Source: Oxalobacteraceae bacterium
GTDB taxonomy: Bacteria > Pseudomonadota > Gammaproteobacteria > Burkholderiales > Burkholderiaceae_D
NCBI GenBank assembly: GCA_947448025.1
Contig: CANFLV010000022.1
Location: 1-62,659, forward strand
Reading direction: 5' to 3'
Length of the DNA: 62,659 bases
Part shown: piece after piece, positions 45,408 to 56,108 of the stretch
How positions within the stretch are numbered: the stretch's first letter is position 1
How the letters are laid out: every line of letters starts with the position of its first letter
Notes under the pieces: generated by a model
What the model saw: only the letters and a program-made list of their open reading frames with translations
Database searches by the model: none
Told to the model about the DNA's origin: nothing
Position numbers and translations under genes: made by a program

Positions 45408-46388
45408 TTAATCGTTCGGCCGAATCACGATCTTCCCCGTCACCTTGCGCGCCGCCATGTCATTCAATGCTTTCGGCGTATCCGCTAGCGCATACCGCCC
45501 CGAAATATGCGGCTTGATTTTTCCCTCTGCCAGCCAGCCCATCAATTCCCGCATTGCCGCGAGATTATTCTTCGGCTCGCGCTTGGCGAATTCACCCCAG
45601 AACACGCCGACCAGTGAAGCGCCTTTGAGCAGCGTCAGATTCAGCGGTAATTTCGGAATTTCACCATTCGCAAAGCCGACCACGAGATAACGCCCGCGCC
45701 AAGCGATCGAGCGGAACGCCGGCTCGGCGTAGATACCACCGACCGGATCGTAAATCACGTCCGGACCTTTACCATCTGTGGCGGCCTTGATCGCTTCGCG
45801 CAAATCCTCGGTCGAATAATTGATCAGCACATCGGCGCCATGATTCTTGCATACAGCCAGCTTTTCATCCGACGAGGCGGCCGCGATCACGCGCGCACCG
45901 AGCGCTTTGCCGATTTCAATGGCGGCGATGCCCACGCCACCGGCCGCACCAAGGACCAGCATTGTTTCGCCCGCTTTCAATTGCGCGCGGTCGACGATCG
46001 CATGATGGGAGGTGCCATAGGTCAGCGTGATCGCCGCAGCCGTGTCGAAATCCATGCCCGGCGGGACTGGCATCGCCGTCTGCGCCGGCACCACGATTTG
46101 CTGTGCAAACGCGCCTTGTCCGGCAAAGGCGATGACCTTGTCGCCGACCTTGTAATGTGTCACGCCTTCACCGACTGCGCTGATGACGCCGGCCAGTTCG
46201 CTGCCGGGAATGAAGGGCAGGGTGGGCTTGAATTGATATTTGTTTTGCACGATCAGTACATCAGGAAAATTGACGCCTGCTGCTTCGATATTGATGGCGA
46301 TCTGGCCAGGTCCTGGCGTCAGGTCCGGTAATTCTTCCACGACCAGCGTGTCCGGCAAGCCCCAGGCATTACAGACGATGGCTTTCAT
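45408..46388 (-). CDS. NADPH:quinone oxidoreductase (zinc-free MDR family)
   Basis: 326 residues, medium-chain dehydrogenase/reductase of the quinone oxidoreductase type. GVNFPDVLIVQNKYQ replaces the zinc-ligand loop, so it is likely zinc-free. LPFIPGSELAGVISAVGEGV and the NADPH-binding LGAAGGVGIAAIEIGKALG are present. The substrate is unknown; quinones or enoyl-CoA are options. It is divergent from surE. Confidence 0.88.
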   Translation of the reverse strand: MKAIVCNAWGLPDTLVVEELPDLTPGPGQIAINIEAAGVNFPDVLIVQNKYQFKPTLPFIPGSELAGVISAVGEGVTHYKVGDKVIAFAGQGAFAQQIVVPAQTAMPVPPGMDFDTAAAITLTYGTSHHAIVDRAQLKAGETMLVLGAAGGVGIAAIEIGKALGARVIAAASSDEKLAVCKNHGADVLINYSTEDLREAIKAATDGKGPDVIYDPVGGIYAEPAFRSIAWRGRYLVVGFANGEIPKLPLNLTLLKGASLVGVFWGEFAKREPKNNLAAMRELMGWLAEGKIKPHISGRYALADTPKALNDMAARKVTGKIVIRPND

Positions 46389-46479
46389 GATGTCTCCTTT
46401 ATATTTTTAAAAAAAGTACGGTCGTTAGCTTTTGCGATTATGCCGCAAAATGCCCGCTTGCTTCAGGTAAAATCAAACC

Positions 46480-47220
46480 ATGAAAATACTAATCAGTAAC
46501 GACGATGGATACCTGGCGCCGGGTCTCATTGCGCTCGCAGAGGCAATGGCGGCCATTGCCGAGATCGTCGTGGTCGCGCCTGACTCGAATCGCTCCGGCA
46601 GTTCGAATTCCCTGACGCTGGATCGCCCCTTGTCGGTGAGTCAGGCGAGTAACGGTTTCTACTTCGTCAATGGTACGCCGACCGACTGTGTGCATATTGC
46701 GCTGACCGGTGGCATTGCCGGATTTGTGCCGGACCTGGTCGTCTCCGGCATTAATCAGGGTCAGAACATGGGCGACGATACGCTGTATTCGGGCACGGTC
46801 GCAGCGGCTACGGAAGGCTATTTGTTCGGCATCCCCGCAATCGCGTTTTCGCAGGTCCATCACGGCTGGGCACATCTCGATGCCGCCGCCAAAGTCGCGC
46901 GCGACATCGTGTTGCGCCGATTTGATACCTTGCCCAAGCCTTATCTGCTGAACGTCAATATTCCGAACCTGCCTTATGAGCAGTTGAATACGACAATCGC
47001 GACCCGACTCGGCAAGCGCCACATGGCCGAGCCGGTCGTGCGCAGCCAGGATCCGCGTGGGCGCGAAATTTACTGGATCGGGCCACCGGGGGGCGCCAAG
47101 GATGCCGGCGAGGGTACCGATTTTCACGCTACTGAACATGGTGCGATTTCGATCACGCCGCTGCAAATCGATCTGACGCATGCGCAGCAGTTAAACCTGC
47201 TGCGGCGGGAGCTGGGATGA
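46480..47220 (+). CDS. surE: 5'/3'-nucleotidase SurE
   Basis: 246 residues. Metal-dependent phosphatase on nucleoside monophosphates, linked to stationary-phase survival. The metal site ISNDDGY is at the N-terminus, followed by [29 protein letters not shown] and [22 protein letters not shown]. The stop overlaps the pcm start by four bases. First gene of surE-pcm-nlpD-rpoS. Confidence 0.96.
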   Translation: MKILISNDDGYLAPGLIALAEAMAAIAEIVVVAPDSNRSGSSNSLTLDRPLSVSQASNGFYFVNGTPTDCVHIALTGGIAGFVPDLVVSGINQGQNMGDDTLYSGTVAAATEGYLFGIPAIAFSQVHHGWAHLDAAAKVARDIVLRRFDTLPKPYLLNVNIPNLPYEQLNTTIATRLGKRHMAEPVVRSQDPRGREIYWIGPPGGAKDAGEGTDFHATEHGAISITPLQIDLTHAQQLNLLRRELG

Positions 47221-48095
47221 CGGAAAAAAGCAAGAATTTTCCTCTGAAGCTGGCCTCGGTCGTCGAAAAAACCAGTCCGGGCAGTCAGCGTCGCAGCGGT
47301 GTTTCGCCAGTCGCAACACCGCAGACGGCCACGCGCAATGCCGCGACCAGTCATGCAAACAAGCCTGCCTCACAGTCCAATCCAGTCAACGCTACGCAGC
47401 AGCGCGCGTCGGCACAGCCAGCGCCGTCATCAACACCTGAGCGCGGATCCCCCCTCGTGTCGGACTCGATCCGCAAGGCCATGGTCGCTCGCGTGGCGCG
47501 CCAGGGTGTCAGTGACGCCAAGGTATTGGCGGCGCTGGAAGCCATCCCGCGCCATCTGTTTGTGGAGCCGGCAATGGCCAGCCAGGCGTACATTGACGCT
47601 TCGCTGCCGATCGGACATCACCAGACGATTTCCCAGCCTTACATCGTGGCGCGCATGATCGAGGTGATGCGCGATAACGCACGCGGTGGCGTGTTGAACA
47701 ATGTGCTGGAGATTGGTACCGGCTGCGGTTATCAGGCGGCCGTGCTATCGCTGGTCGCCAAAGAAGTGTATTCGATCGAACGCATCAAGCCGCTGCATGA
47801 ATTGGCGAAGACGAATCTGCGCCCCCTGCGCATCGCGAATATCCGCTTGCATTACGGGGATGGTATGCTTGGCCTGCCGCAAGTTGCGCCCTTTGATGGC
47901 ATCATTCTCGCCGCGGCCGGTCTGGAAGTGCCGCAGGCTTTGCTGGAGCAAATGGCGATCGGCGGGCGCCTTGTGGCGCCCGTCGGCGAGCATAAGCAGG
48001 TCTTGCAATTAATCGAACGCACAGGTCAATACGATTGGCGCAGCAGCACCCTGGAAGAATGCCATTTCGTGCCTCTGCGCCCCGGTACGGTCTGA
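47217..48095 (+). CDS. pcm: protein-L-isoaspartate O-methyltransferase with long N-terminal extension
   Basis: 292 residues, against about 210 in the usual family. Repairs isoaspartyl residues using SAM. The first ~80 residues are low-complexity, rich in Ser, Ala, Gln and Pro, and precede the catalytic core. The core has VPRHLFVEP-like [32 protein letters not shown] and the SAM motif [14 protein letters not shown]. The four-base overlap with surE makes the early start credible. Confidence 0.93.
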   Translation: MTEKSKNFPLKLASVVEKTSPGSQRRSGVSPVATPQTATRNAATSHANKPASQSNPVNATQQRASAQPAPSSTPERGSPLVSDSIRKAMVARVARQGVSDAKVLAALEAIPRHLFVEPAMASQAYIDASLPIGHHQTISQPYIVARMIEVMRDNARGGVLNNVLEIGTGCGYQAAVLSLVAKEVYSIERIKPLHELAKTNLRPLRIANIRLHYGDGMLGLPQVAPFDGIILAAAGLEVPQALLEQMAIGGRLVAPVGEHKQVLQLIERTGQYDWRSSTLEECHFVPLRPGTV

Positions 48096-48140
48096 CCCGC
48101 CTGTAGGGTCTTATCGACGACACACACTTATTTGAAGAAC

Positions 48141-49085
48141 ATGAATTTAATCCGTTACACCAGTTTGCTGCTGCTTTGTGGCGCGCTAGCTGCCTGTACC
48201 ACGCCGCGCAGTCCGGCGCCGATCACTGATCGCACCGTCGCGCCTGGTCGGCCTGCCGTCACCACTGCGAGCAACGCTGCCAGTAAGCCTGTGACGCGAG
48301 ATGCTGACAAGCGCAGCTACTACACGGTCAAACGTGGCGATACCCTGATCCATATCGCGCTTGAAGTCGGCCAGAATTACCGCGACATCATCGCCTGGAA
48401 CAATCTCGCCAATCCGAATGACATCAAGGTCGATCAAGTCTTGCGCGTTGCACCGCCCGATGCGCCTGTGTCAACGCAGCCTGTACAAGCCTCCAATGTC
48501 AGTAGCAATAGCGCCGGTGAGGTCAAGCCTTTGGCGGCGGTTCCACCCGGCGCCATGAAGTCAGGACCGCGTGGTGAAAAGCGTCCATACTCCGCGGCGA
48601 ACCTGGCCGAAATGAAGAAGGGTGATGCTGCCGTTGGCGGTGCTGCTGCCAGTGTCGCTCCTGCGGCAACATCTACTGGTCAGCAAGTGCCAGCGAAAGT
48701 GACTGAGCCTACAATGGATGAAGAGTCAGTCGCGTGGATGTGGCCTGCGGAGGGCAAGGTGACCAGCAGTTTCGATGATGCCAAAAAAGGTATTGATATT
48801 GCCGGCACTTCCGGCCAGCCGGTGTTTGCTGCGGCTGGTGGCAAGATCTTGTATGCCAACAGTATTCGCGGCTATGGCAATCTTGTGATCGTCAAACATA
48901 CGAACAATCTGTTATCGGCCTATGCGCATAACAAAACCATTCTCGTGAAAGAGAATCAAACGGTCACAAAGGGACAAAAGATCGCTGAAATGGGCAATAC
49001 TGATACCGATGCAGTTAAATTGCATTTTGAAATTCGTCAGCAGGGCAAGCCGATCGATCCTCTTAAATTTCTTCCTGGGCGGTAA
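48141..49085 (+). CDS. nlpD: LysM/LytM lipoprotein NlpD (amidase activator type)
   Basis: About 314 residues. The signal peptide has a lipobox LAAC (residue ~19). A LysM domain (YYTVKRGDTLIHIALEVGQNYRD) binds peptidoglycan. A long linker leads to a C-terminal M23/LytM domain. The first zinc His is replaced (KGIDIAG instead of HxGxD), so the domain is probably catalytically dead. E. coli NlpD is likewise degenerate and activates AmiC. rpoS starts directly after its stop. Confidence 0.92.
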   Translation: MNLIRYTSLLLLCGALAACTTPRSPAPITDRTVAPGRPAVTTASNAASKPVTRDADKRSYYTVKRGDTLIHIALEVGQNYRDIIAWNNLANPNDIKVDQVLRVAPPDAPVSTQPVQASNVSSNSAGEVKPLAAVPPGAMKSGPRGEKRPYSAANLAEMKKGDAAVGGAAASVAPAATSTGQQVPAKVTEPTMDEESVAWMWPAEGKVTSSFDDAKKGIDIAGTSGQPVFAAAGGKILYANSIRGYGNLVIVKHTNNLLSAYAHNKTILVKENQTVTKGQKIAEMGNTDTDAVKLHFEIRQQGKPIDPLKFLPGR

Positions 49086-50105
49086 ATGAAAAACGACTCC
49101 CGCAGACCTCTGGACGATGACGCTGAGTCCGACGATGGGTCTGTCGAGGAGTCATCCTGCCTGTCCATTGACGACGGTCCCGAGGCCATCACCGATGTCG
49201 TCGAGCCAGCGACCACGGCCGTCGGCCAGGTTTCGGTCGATGAGCTCAAGACCATTCTGGCGGCTGAACTGTCGACAGACACGACCCAGCATTATCTGAA
49301 CCAGATCGGCACACGGCCGCTGCTCAGTGTGGTCGAAGAGGTCCATTTCGCCACACTGGCCAAGGCCGGGAATTTTCCGGCGCGGCAGAAGATGATCGAA
49401 CATAATCTGCGTCTTGTCGTATCCATTGCCAAGCATTACATCAATCGCGGCGTGGTCTTGCTCGACCTGATCGAGGAGGGCAATCTCGGCCTCATGCGCG
49501 CCATCGATAAATTCGAACCTGAGCGCGGTTTTCGCTTCTCCACCTATGCGACCTGGTGGATACGCCAGAGTATCGAGCGCGCCATCATGAACCAGGCGCG
49601 CACGGTGCGCCTGCCGGTCCACATGGTGCGTGAATTGAACCAGATCCTGCGCGCCAAATACCACCTCGAATCCCAGCACCACAATGGCAAGGATGCCAGC
49701 GCCGAAGATATCGCCCATCTGGTCGACCGGCCGCTAGAAGACGTGCAGGATATTCTCGCCATGTCCGAACATGCGACTTCGCTGGATGCGCCGCTCGATA
49801 ATGATCCTCAGGCCAGCTTGATGGATCTGCTGCCGGGCGACAGCGACGACGGTCCCGATGCGCGCGCCGAGCATCATGAAATCGAAATTCTTGTGCGCGA
49901 CTGGCTGAAAAAGCTGCCTGAAAAGCAGCGTCTTGTTATCATTCGACGCTTCGGCCTGGATCATGAAGATCCGTCGACACTGGAACAGCTGGCCGCCGAG
50001 CTTGGTATCACGCGCGAGCGCATACGGCAGATCCAGCAGGAAGCCCTGATTAAACTGAAGCGTGCGCTAGCGGCACGTGGTGTCGGCAGGGATGCCTGCC
50101 TGTAG
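49086..50105 (+). CDS. rpoS: RNA polymerase sigma factor RpoS
   Basis: 339 residues, a sigma-70 family stationary-phase factor. Region 1.2 ([17 protein letters not shown]), region 2 ([37 protein letters not shown] and [22 protein letters not shown]), region 3 ([11 protein letters not shown]) and region 4 ([30 protein letters not shown]) are complete. It immediately follows nlpD. Confidence 0.96.
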   Translation: MKNDSRRPLDDDAESDDGSVEESSCLSIDDGPEAITDVVEPATTAVGQVSVDELKTILAAELSTDTTQHYLNQIGTRPLLSVVEEVHFATLAKAGNFPARQKMIEHNLRLVVSIAKHYINRGVVLLDLIEEGNLGLMRAIDKFEPERGFRFSTYATWWIRQSIERAIMNQARTVRLPVHMVRELNQILRAKYHLESQHHNGKDASAEDIAHLVDRPLEDVQDILAMSEHATSLDAPLDNDPQASLMDLLPGDSDDGPDARAEHHEIEILVRDWLKKLPEKQRLVIIRRFGLDHEDPSTLEQLAAELGITRERIRQIQQEALIKLKRALAARGVGRDACL

Positions 50106-50202
50106 CCATGTACCCAATCAGGATAGTTAGCCGGCTTCGCCCTGACACCCAATAATTATTTGCCGGCATGGCGCACCATGACCGGTTCTGACCTTGAAAC
50201 CT

Positions 50203-51561
50203 ATGCAGCAAATACCACTCGATATCAAATCGCTCGACATGGACGCCCGTGGCATCGGGCATATTCAAAATGAAGATGGCACAAAAGGCAAAGTCATCTT
50301 TGTCGAAGGCGCCTTGCCCGGCGAGCGCGTCAATTATCAGACCTTCCGGCGCAAGCCGAAATGGGAAGAAGCGCACCTGACCCTACTACACAATGAATCG
50401 TCGCAGCGGGTCAAGCCGAAGTGCGCCTATGTCGGCATCTGTGGTGGCTGCGCCATGCAGCATCTGGAACCGGCCGCACAAGTCGCCATGAAGCAGCGCG
50501 TGCTGGAAGATAATCTCAAGCACATCGGCAAGGTCAAGCCGGAAATGATGCTGCGCCCGATTTATGGCCCGACCTGGGGCTACCGTTATCGCGCACGCCT
50601 GTCAGTGCGGCTGGTCAAGAAAAAGGGCACGGTGCTGGTCGGCTTCCACGAAAAAAAATCATCCTTCGTCGCTGACATGCAGACCTGCGAAATCCTGCCG
50701 CCGCATGTGTCGGCAATGCTGATGCCCTTGCGGGAGTTAATCGGTGCGATGGATATCGTCGAACAAGTCCCGCAAATCGAGCTCGCGGTCGGCCAGGATG
50801 TGACGGCGATGGTGATGCGCATACTCGCGCCACTCACGCCAGCCGACGAAGTCAGGGTCAAGGCTTTCGCAGACCAGCACAATGTGCAATGGTGGCTGCA
50901 GACGGGGGGCATGGAAACCGTGCGCTGCTATTATCCCGAAGGCCGGCAGCTGCATTACACGCTGCCTGAATTCGGTATCAGCATGCCCTTCAAGCCGACC
51001 GATTTCACGCAGGTCAATCACCACATCAATCGTGTGCTGGTCGCGCGGGCTTTGCGTCTGCTGGAAGTGCAGGCGGGGGATCGCGTCGCTGATCTGTTCT
51101 GTGGATTGGGTAATTTCACGCTGCCACTGGCGACCCAGGCGCGTGAAGTCGTGGGTATCGAAGGCAGTACTGTCCTGACTGAGCGTGCGCTGGAAAATGC
51201 ACAGGCCAATGGCGTGGCCGACAAGACCAGTTTCTTTTGCCGTAATTTATTTGAAGCCACCAGCGCCGACTTCATCGCCTTGGGCAAGTTCGACCGGATG
51301 CTGATCGATCCACCGCGCGAAGGCGCCATGGCGGTCGCGCAAGCGCTGGCTGAACTCGATGTGTCACTCAAGCCTCAGCGCATTGTCTATGTGTCTTGCA
51401 GCCCGGCGACGCTGGCGCGTGACGCCGACATTCTCGTGCATCAGGGTGGGTATCGGATTACGAATGCAGGTGTGGTGAACATGTTCCCTCATACCTCGCA
51501 TGTAGAGTCGATCGCCGTGTTCGAATTGGATCAGGAATCAAATCGAAAATTGGATCAATGA
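50203..51561 (+). CDS. rlmD: 23S rRNA (uracil-1939-C5)-methyltransferase
   Basis: About 452 residues. An N-terminal TRAM domain ([18 protein letters not shown]) precedes an Fe-S cluster region ([16 protein letters not shown] and MQTCEIL). The Rossmann domain has [16 protein letters not shown]. The catalytic region IDPPREGA and [12 protein letters not shown] carry the nucleophilic Cys. ATG 50203 is used instead of the TTG at 50194. Confidence 0.92.
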   Translation: MQQIPLDIKSLDMDARGIGHIQNEDGTKGKVIFVEGALPGERVNYQTFRRKPKWEEAHLTLLHNESSQRVKPKCAYVGICGGCAMQHLEPAAQVAMKQRVLEDNLKHIGKVKPEMMLRPIYGPTWGYRYRARLSVRLVKKKGTVLVGFHEKKSSFVADMQTCEILPPHVSAMLMPLRELIGAMDIVEQVPQIELAVGQDVTAMVMRILAPLTPADEVRVKAFADQHNVQWWLQTGGMETVRCYYPEGRQLHYTLPEFGISMPFKPTDFTQVNHHINRVLVARALRLLEVQAGDRVADLFCGLGNFTLPLATQAREVVGIEGSTVLTERALENAQANGVADKTSFFCRNLFEATSADFIALGKFDRMLIDPPREGAMAVAQALAELDVSLKPQRIVYVSCSPATLARDADILVHQGGYRITNAGVVNMFPHTSHVESIAVFELDQESNRKLDQ

Positions 51562-51600
51562 GGTAAGGCTGTTGGATGGTCATCAGTGCTAATTAGCAGT

Positions 51601-51676
51601 CGAGGTCCGGCACAGTGTTGACCACCAGTCAGGGTCCGGTCTATGGACCCGGTGGGCAATACTGTGCCGGACCTCG
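51601..51676. repeat. 76-bp palindromic element, copy B
   Basis: CGAGGTCCGGCACAG and CTGTGCCGGACCTCG are perfect outer arms. CCACC/GGTGG extends the stem and GGGTCC/GGACCC forms an inner hairpin. It is in inverted orientation to copy A (45262). It lies between the convergent rlmD and BI-1 genes. Confidence 0.9.
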
Positions 51677-51718
51677 GCTGCGTCAACATCAACGGTAAAT
51701 GCTGTTGATCAAACCGCC

Positions 51719-51751
51719 AAAAAAAATGCGCTACTAAAAAGTAGCGCATTT
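51719..51751 (-). terminator. intrinsic terminator of the BI-1 gene
   Basis: On the minus strand AAATGCGCTAC pairs with GTAGCGCATTT across a short T-rich loop and runs into eight T. It lies about 20 bases after the stop codon. Confidence 0.92.
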
Positions 51752-51772
51752 CTAAATCAAGCCAGCTAAACC

Positions 51773-52474
51773 TCAATCCCGGTTACCACCAAAAATCCCC
51801 AGCAGCGCCAACAAATTCGAGAAAATGTTGTACAGGTCAAGGTAGATGCTCAGCGTCGCCGTGATGTAATTTGTCTCACCGCCATTGATCACCTGCTGCA
51901 CGTCATGCAGGATATAAGCCGAGAAGATGGCAATCGCGATCACGGAGATCGCCAGCTGCATTGCCGGTAACTGGAAAAAGATATTGGCCAGTGACGCGAC
52001 CATGATCACCATGACACCGGCGAACAGCCATTTGCCCAGGCCGGAAAAGTCGCGCTTGGACACGGTCGCAACAGTGGCCATCGTCGCGAAAATCGAGGCC
52101 GTACCACCGAAGGCCATCATGATCAGGGTCGAGCCATTCGAAAATCCGAGGATCGCGCCGATCATCCGCGACAGCATCAGCCCCATGAAGAAAGTGAAGC
52201 CGAGCAGTACCGCTACGCCCAGTCCTGAATCCTTGGTCTTCTCGATAGCGAAGATAAAGCCGAACGCGATCGCCATGAACAGCATGAAGCCGATCATCGG
52301 GCTACCGGCAAAAAACGCGAACTTGAATTGCACGCCCAGCCACGCACCGAGTACCGTCGGAATCATCGACAGTGCGAGCAGCCAGTAAGTGTTACGCAAG
52401 ACACGGTGCCGCACCGCGAGCATTGATTCACTGCCGGCGGACGCGCCAAAGCGGGTATGTAAATTGTGTTCCAT
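51773..52474 (-). CDS. Bax inhibitor-1 / YccA-family membrane protein
   Basis: 233 residues with seven predicted helices. Family features are VLRNTYWLLALSMIPTVLGAWLG, FFMGLMLSRMIGAILGFSNGSTLIMMAFGGTA and the C-terminal acidic pore region AIAIFSAYILHDVQQVINGGETNYI with the conserved Asp. Family members leak calcium in a pH-dependent way or modulate FtsH (YccA). It is divergent from ndk and has its own terminator. Confidence 0.9.
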   Translation of the reverse strand: MEHNLHTRFGASAGSESMLAVRHRVLRNTYWLLALSMIPTVLGAWLGVQFKFAFFAGSPMIGFMLFMAIAFGFIFAIEKTKDSGLGVAVLLGFTFFMGLMLSRMIGAILGFSNGSTLIMMAFGGTASIFATMATVATVSKRDFSGLGKWLFAGVMVIMVASLANIFFQLPAMQLAISVIAIAIFSAYILHDVQQVINGGETNYITATLSIYLDLYNIFSNLLALLGIFGGNRD

Positions 52475-52589
52475 AGAGGCTCCTGTTTGTTTCCAAGGTC
52501 ATAACGCCCGTTGAGAATAGCATGGATTTATATGCCGGGGCAGGGCGCCAAGGCCGCAGATTACCGTGCTCTGGCTTATATGTCTGCTA

Positions 52590-52617
52590 TTGAATCAAAT
52601 ACAGGGTGTTCTATGTT
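52590..52617 (+). promoter_or_regulatory. candidate ndk promoter
   Basis: TTGAAT (52590-52595), a 16-bp spacer and TATGTT (52612-52617), about 68 bases before the ndk start. The match is moderate. Confidence 0.42.
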
Positions 52618-52684
52618 AAAATCTAGGGTTAGTTGGAACCTTAATGTGTAGCCTTAACCCTTTCTTTTTATTGGAGTTTTTAAG

Positions 52685-53110
52685 ATGGCGATTGAACGTA
52701 CCCTGTCAATTATCAAACCAGATGCCGTAGCTAAAAATGTCATCGGTCAAATTTATACCCGTTTTGAATCGGCTGGCCTGAAGATCATCGCCGCGCGCAT
52801 GATGCATCTGTCCCGCGCTGAAGCTGAAGGTTTCTACGCTGTGCACAGCGCCCGTCCTTTCTTCAAGGATCTCGTTGATTTCATGATCTCCGGTCCTGTG
52901 ATCGTTCAGGCTCTCGAAGGCGAAAACGCCATCGCCAAGCACCGCGACCTGATGGGCGCGACTGACCCGAAGAAGGCAGAAAAAGGCACGATCCGTGCTG
53001 ACTTCGCTGATTCGATCGATGCGAACGCAGTCCATGGTTCCGACGCTGCTGAAACAGCTGCTGTTGAAATCGCTTACTACTTCCCGGCTTTGAACGTATA
53101 TTCACGTTAA
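52685..53110 (+). CDS. ndk: nucleoside diphosphate kinase
   Basis: 141 residues. Balances NTP pools by ping-pong phosphotransfer. [47 protein letters not shown] and the phosphohistidine motif NAVHGSDA are intact. TTGGAG precedes the ATG. It heads the rlmN-der run. Confidence 0.97.
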   Translation: MAIERTLSIIKPDAVAKNVIGQIYTRFESAGLKIIAARMMHLSRAEAEGFYAVHSARPFFKDLVDFMISGPVIVQALEGENAIAKHRDLMGATDPKKAEKGTIRADFADSIDANAVHGSDAAETAAVEIAYYFPALNVYSR

Positions 53111-53177
53111 TTGACTGGCCATTCGTCCCGGCGCGCTTGTACTAACCGGGGCAGGAATGGATTCTGGAAAAGCTGTC

Positions 53178-54344
53178 ATGACGGATCTCACCAATTTGCT
53201 GGACCTCGATCCCGCGCAACTTGTCGCTTACTGTGGCGAGTTGGGTGAGAAGCCGTTTCGCGCCAAACAATTGCAGCGCTGGATACACCAATTCGGCGCC
53301 AGCGATTTCGACGCAATGTCCGACCTCGCAAAATCCCTGCGTGAAAAACTCAAGACGCGCGCCTTCATCGCCTCGCCCGCCATCATCAGCGACCATACGT
53401 CGACTGACGGTACGCGTAAATGGCTGATCGACGTCGGCCAGGGCAATGCGGTCGAAACTGTATTCATCCCCGAAGAAAATCGCGGCACGCTGTGCATTTC
53501 CACGCAAGCGGGCTGCGCCGTGAACTGCCGCTTTTGCTCCACAGGCAAACAGGGCTTCAACCGTAATCTCAGCGTCGCCGAAATCATCGGCCAGCTGTGG
53601 ATGGCGGAGTTTGCGCTGCGCCAGACCAAAGGCATCGAGCCCGGTCCAAAAGGCGAGCGACAAATCACCAACGTCGTCATGATGGGCATGGGCGAACCCT
53701 TGCTCAATTACGAGCCGACGGTCACGGCCCTCAAGCTCATGCTCGACGATAATGCCTACGGCCTGTCGCGTCGGCGCGTGACCCTGTCGACCTCGGGCGT
53801 GGTGCCGATGATCGACAAGCTCGGTCACGACTGCCCGGTGGCGCTGGCTGTGTCGCTGCATGCGTCCAACGATGCCTTGCGCGATGGTCTTGTGCCACTG
53901 AATAAAAAATACCCGCTGGTCGAATTGATGGCCGCATGTAAGCGCTACCTCGAATTCGCGCCGCGCGACTTTGTCACGTTTGAGTATTGCATGCTCGACG
54001 GCGTCAACGACACGGATCAGTGCGCGCGCGAGCTGATCGCGCTTGTCAAGCATAGTGCGCATCCGGTCAACTGCAAATTCAACCTGATTCCGTTTAATCC
54101 CTTCCCGGAATCGGGCCTGACCCGCTCCAACAACATCCGCATCAAGGCCTTCGCGCAGATCCTCGTCGATGCCGGTATCGTCACGACGATTCGCAAAACG
54201 CGCGGTGATGATATTGACGCCGCCTGCGGTCAGCTCGCCGGTGAAGTGCAGGATCGCACCAAGGTGCAGGAACGCATGAAAAAGATGGCCGAGTATCAGG
54301 AAAAATACGGCAAGGATTTCGGCCGCATCGTGGAGATCAGCTGA
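53178..54344 (+). CDS. rlmN: dual-specificity 23S rRNA/tRNA adenine-C2 methyltransferase
   Basis: About 388 residues, radical-SAM enzyme that methylates A2503 of 23S rRNA and A37 of tRNAs. The radical-SAM cysteines are in [37 protein letters not shown] and the C-terminal mCys region [12 protein letters not shown] are present. I take ATG 53178 ([10 protein letters not shown]) with GGAAAAG upstream; 53157 is also in frame. It overlaps pilW by one base. Confidence 0.94.
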   Translation: MTDLTNLLDLDPAQLVAYCGELGEKPFRAKQLQRWIHQFGASDFDAMSDLAKSLREKLKTRAFIASPAIISDHTSTDGTRKWLIDVGQGNAVETVFIPEENRGTLCISTQAGCAVNCRFCSTGKQGFNRNLSVAEIIGQLWMAEFALRQTKGIEPGPKGERQITNVVMMGMGEPLLNYEPTVTALKLMLDDNAYGLSRRRVTLSTSGVVPMIDKLGHDCPVALAVSLHASNDALRDGLVPLNKKYPLVELMAACKRYLEFAPRDFVTFEYCMLDGVNDTDQCARELIALVKHSAHPVNCKFNLIPFNPFPESGLTRSNNIRIKAFAQILVDAGIVTTIRKTRGDDIDAACGQLAGEVQDRTKVQERMKKMAEYQEKYGKDFGRIVEIS

Positions 54345-55123
54345 TGAACCTGCGGGCGCTCGCAGCATTGTTCACGGCGGTCATCATGGCCGCTACGCTG
54401 GCCGGCTGTGCCTCGACTGAGCCACTGGCAAAACGTACTGACCAGACCGAAGGGCAGAAGCGCGCACGCATCCGCCTGCAGCTGGCCATGGAATATTACG
54501 AGCAGCGCCAGCTGTCGGTCGCGCTCGAGGAAATCAAGCAGGCGCTGCAGGCCGATGTCGATTTTTCGGATGCTTATGGCGTACGTGCACTGATCTACAT
54601 GGATCTTGGTGAAACGCGTCTCGCGCAGGAAAATTTTCTGCAGGCGCTACGTCTGGCGCCCGACAATCCTGATTTGAGCAATAACTTTGGCTGGTTCCTG
54701 TGTCAGAACGAGCGCGTTGCCGAAGGCTTGGTCTTTTTCGAGAAGGCGCTGAAGAATCGCGCTTATCAGTCGCCGGCCAAGGCACTGACGAACGCTGGCG
54801 TGTGCAGCATGAAATTGCGCGATCTTGATGCCGCAAATCGTTATTTGTTGCGTTCCTTCGAGATCGATCCGGCGAACCCGGTGACCAATATGAATCTCGC
54901 CCGGATTTTATTTGCCCGTGGCGACGCTGAAAAAGCGCGGTTTTATTTTGACCGTACCATCAAGATCGACGCGAGCAGCGCCGATGTGCTGTGGTTAGGC
55001 ATCAAGATCAAGCACAAGCTCGGCGACATGCTCGGTGAAATGAGTCTTGCGACGCAATTACGCCGGCGCTACCCCGACTCCAATGAATATGCAGCCTATC
55101 AACGCGGGGCCTACGATGAATGA
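54344..55123 (+). CDS. pilW: type IV pilus biogenesis/stability TPR lipoprotein PilW
   Basis: 259 residues. The signal peptide has lipobox LAGC. Several TPR units follow (RIRLQLAMEYYEQRQLSVALEEI, AYGVRALIYMDLGETRLAQENF, NNFGWFLCQNERVAEGLVFFEKAL). PilW/PilF helps assemble the PilQ secretin in the outer membrane. It overlaps rlmN and the downstream rodZ-type gene (eight bases). No other pilus gene is in the window. Confidence 0.9.
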   Translation: MNLRALAALFTAVIMAATLAGCASTEPLAKRTDQTEGQKRARIRLQLAMEYYEQRQLSVALEEIKQALQADVDFSDAYGVRALIYMDLGETRLAQENFLQALRLAPDNPDLSNNFGWFLCQNERVAEGLVFFEKALKNRAYQSPAKALTNAGVCSMKLRDLDAANRYLLRSFEIDPANPVTNMNLARILFARGDAEKARFYFDRTIKIDASSADVLWLGIKIKHKLGDMLGEMSLATQLRRRYPDSNEYAAYQRGAYDE

Positions 55124-56090
55124 TAGCGACACAAGCTTCAAGCCACTGTTCGACGCGGAACCCGCGCCAGCGCAGGATAATCTTGTTTTTGACAAACCGA
55201 CAGTAGAGCCGGTCTCAATCAATCTTCCCGTAATCGAGACTGCGGCGGCAAAAAATTCCGCGGGTCTTGGTGCGCAGCTGCGCGCGAAGCGCGAAGAGCT
55301 GGGCTTGAGTATCGACCAGGTATCCGGGCAATTGTATTTGGCGCCACGGCAGGTCAAGGCCTTGGAAGCGGATGACTATGAGGCCTTGCCCGGCATGGCC
55401 AGCGTGCGCGGCTTTGTACGCTCTTATGCGAAATTGCTGAAAATGGCGCCTGAGCCTTTGCTTGCCATACTCGGCAGTCCTGTCGACACACCATTGATTG
55501 AGTCCGCGTCGATGCGGCGCGCGATGCCGACGCAATTTCTGGGTGACAGTCGCCTGCCCATCATGGGTTCGCAAGGTCGAAGCAAGGGTAAATGGCTTCT
55601 GATTCCTGTCGTCATTCTCGTGTTGCTTGCGCTGATAGGCATTTATCAAAAAGGCTGGCTGTTCTCGGTTCTCGGTTCGTCGGCGCCACATGCTGCGGCT
55701 GACGGTGCTGCCAAGGGCGAGTCAGCGTCATCGAGTACCTCGTTGCCAGAATCAGTCGATCCAGTGAATAAGTCCCTAAGTCCGGATGGCGGCGTCGCCG
55801 CCCCGGCTGAGGTGAAACCAGAGCCGCCGCCCGCGCCCCCGCCGGTCGCACTGGAGATTAAATTCCGCGAAGATTCGTGGATCGAGCTGCGTCGTAATGA
55901 CGGTAGCTACCGCAATTCCATCATTACTGCCCATGTTGGCAAAGCAGGTACGACTGAGACCTTTGACCAGGACGACGCTCGCTCGCTCACGGTCGGCAAT
56001 GCTAAAGGCGTTGAGATCATGGTGCATGGTGCACCGCTGGATCTCGGTGCCAGTGCCAATGGTAACGTCGTGCGGATTAACCTTAAATAA
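55116..56090 (+). CDS. rodZ: RodZ-type helix-turn-helix membrane protein
   Basis: About 324 residues. A cytoplasmic Xre-like helix-turn-helix (LGAQLRAKREELGLSIDQVSGQLYLAPRQVKALE, PGMASVRGFVRSYAKLL) binds MreB in RodZ. One membrane helix follows (WLLIPVVILVLLALIGIYQ), then a Pro-rich linker and a C-terminal DUF4115 domain (ALEIKFREDSWIELRRNDGS). It maintains rod shape in relatives. Start 55116 overlaps the end of pilW. Confidence 0.9.
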   Translation: MNDSDTSFKPLFDAEPAPAQDNLVFDKPTVEPVSINLPVIETAAAKNSAGLGAQLRAKREELGLSIDQVSGQLYLAPRQVKALEADDYEALPGMASVRGFVRSYAKLLKMAPEPLLAILGSPVDTPLIESASMRRAMPTQFLGDSRLPIMGSQGRSKGKWLLIPVVILVLLALIGIYQKGWLFSVLGSSAPHAAADGAAKGESASSSTSLPESVDPVNKSLSPDGGVAAPAEVKPEPPPAPPPVALEIKFREDSWIELRRNDGSYRNSIITAHVGKAGTTETFDQDDARSLTVGNAKGVEIMVHGAPLDLGASANGNVVRINLK

Positions 56091-56108
56091 TCAGAATTGT
56101 TCAACGTG

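Noticed and set aside
53142-54368. 408-codon minus-strand open frame over rlmN
   Set aside because: Antisense shadow covering almost exactly the sense gene, with no domain signature.
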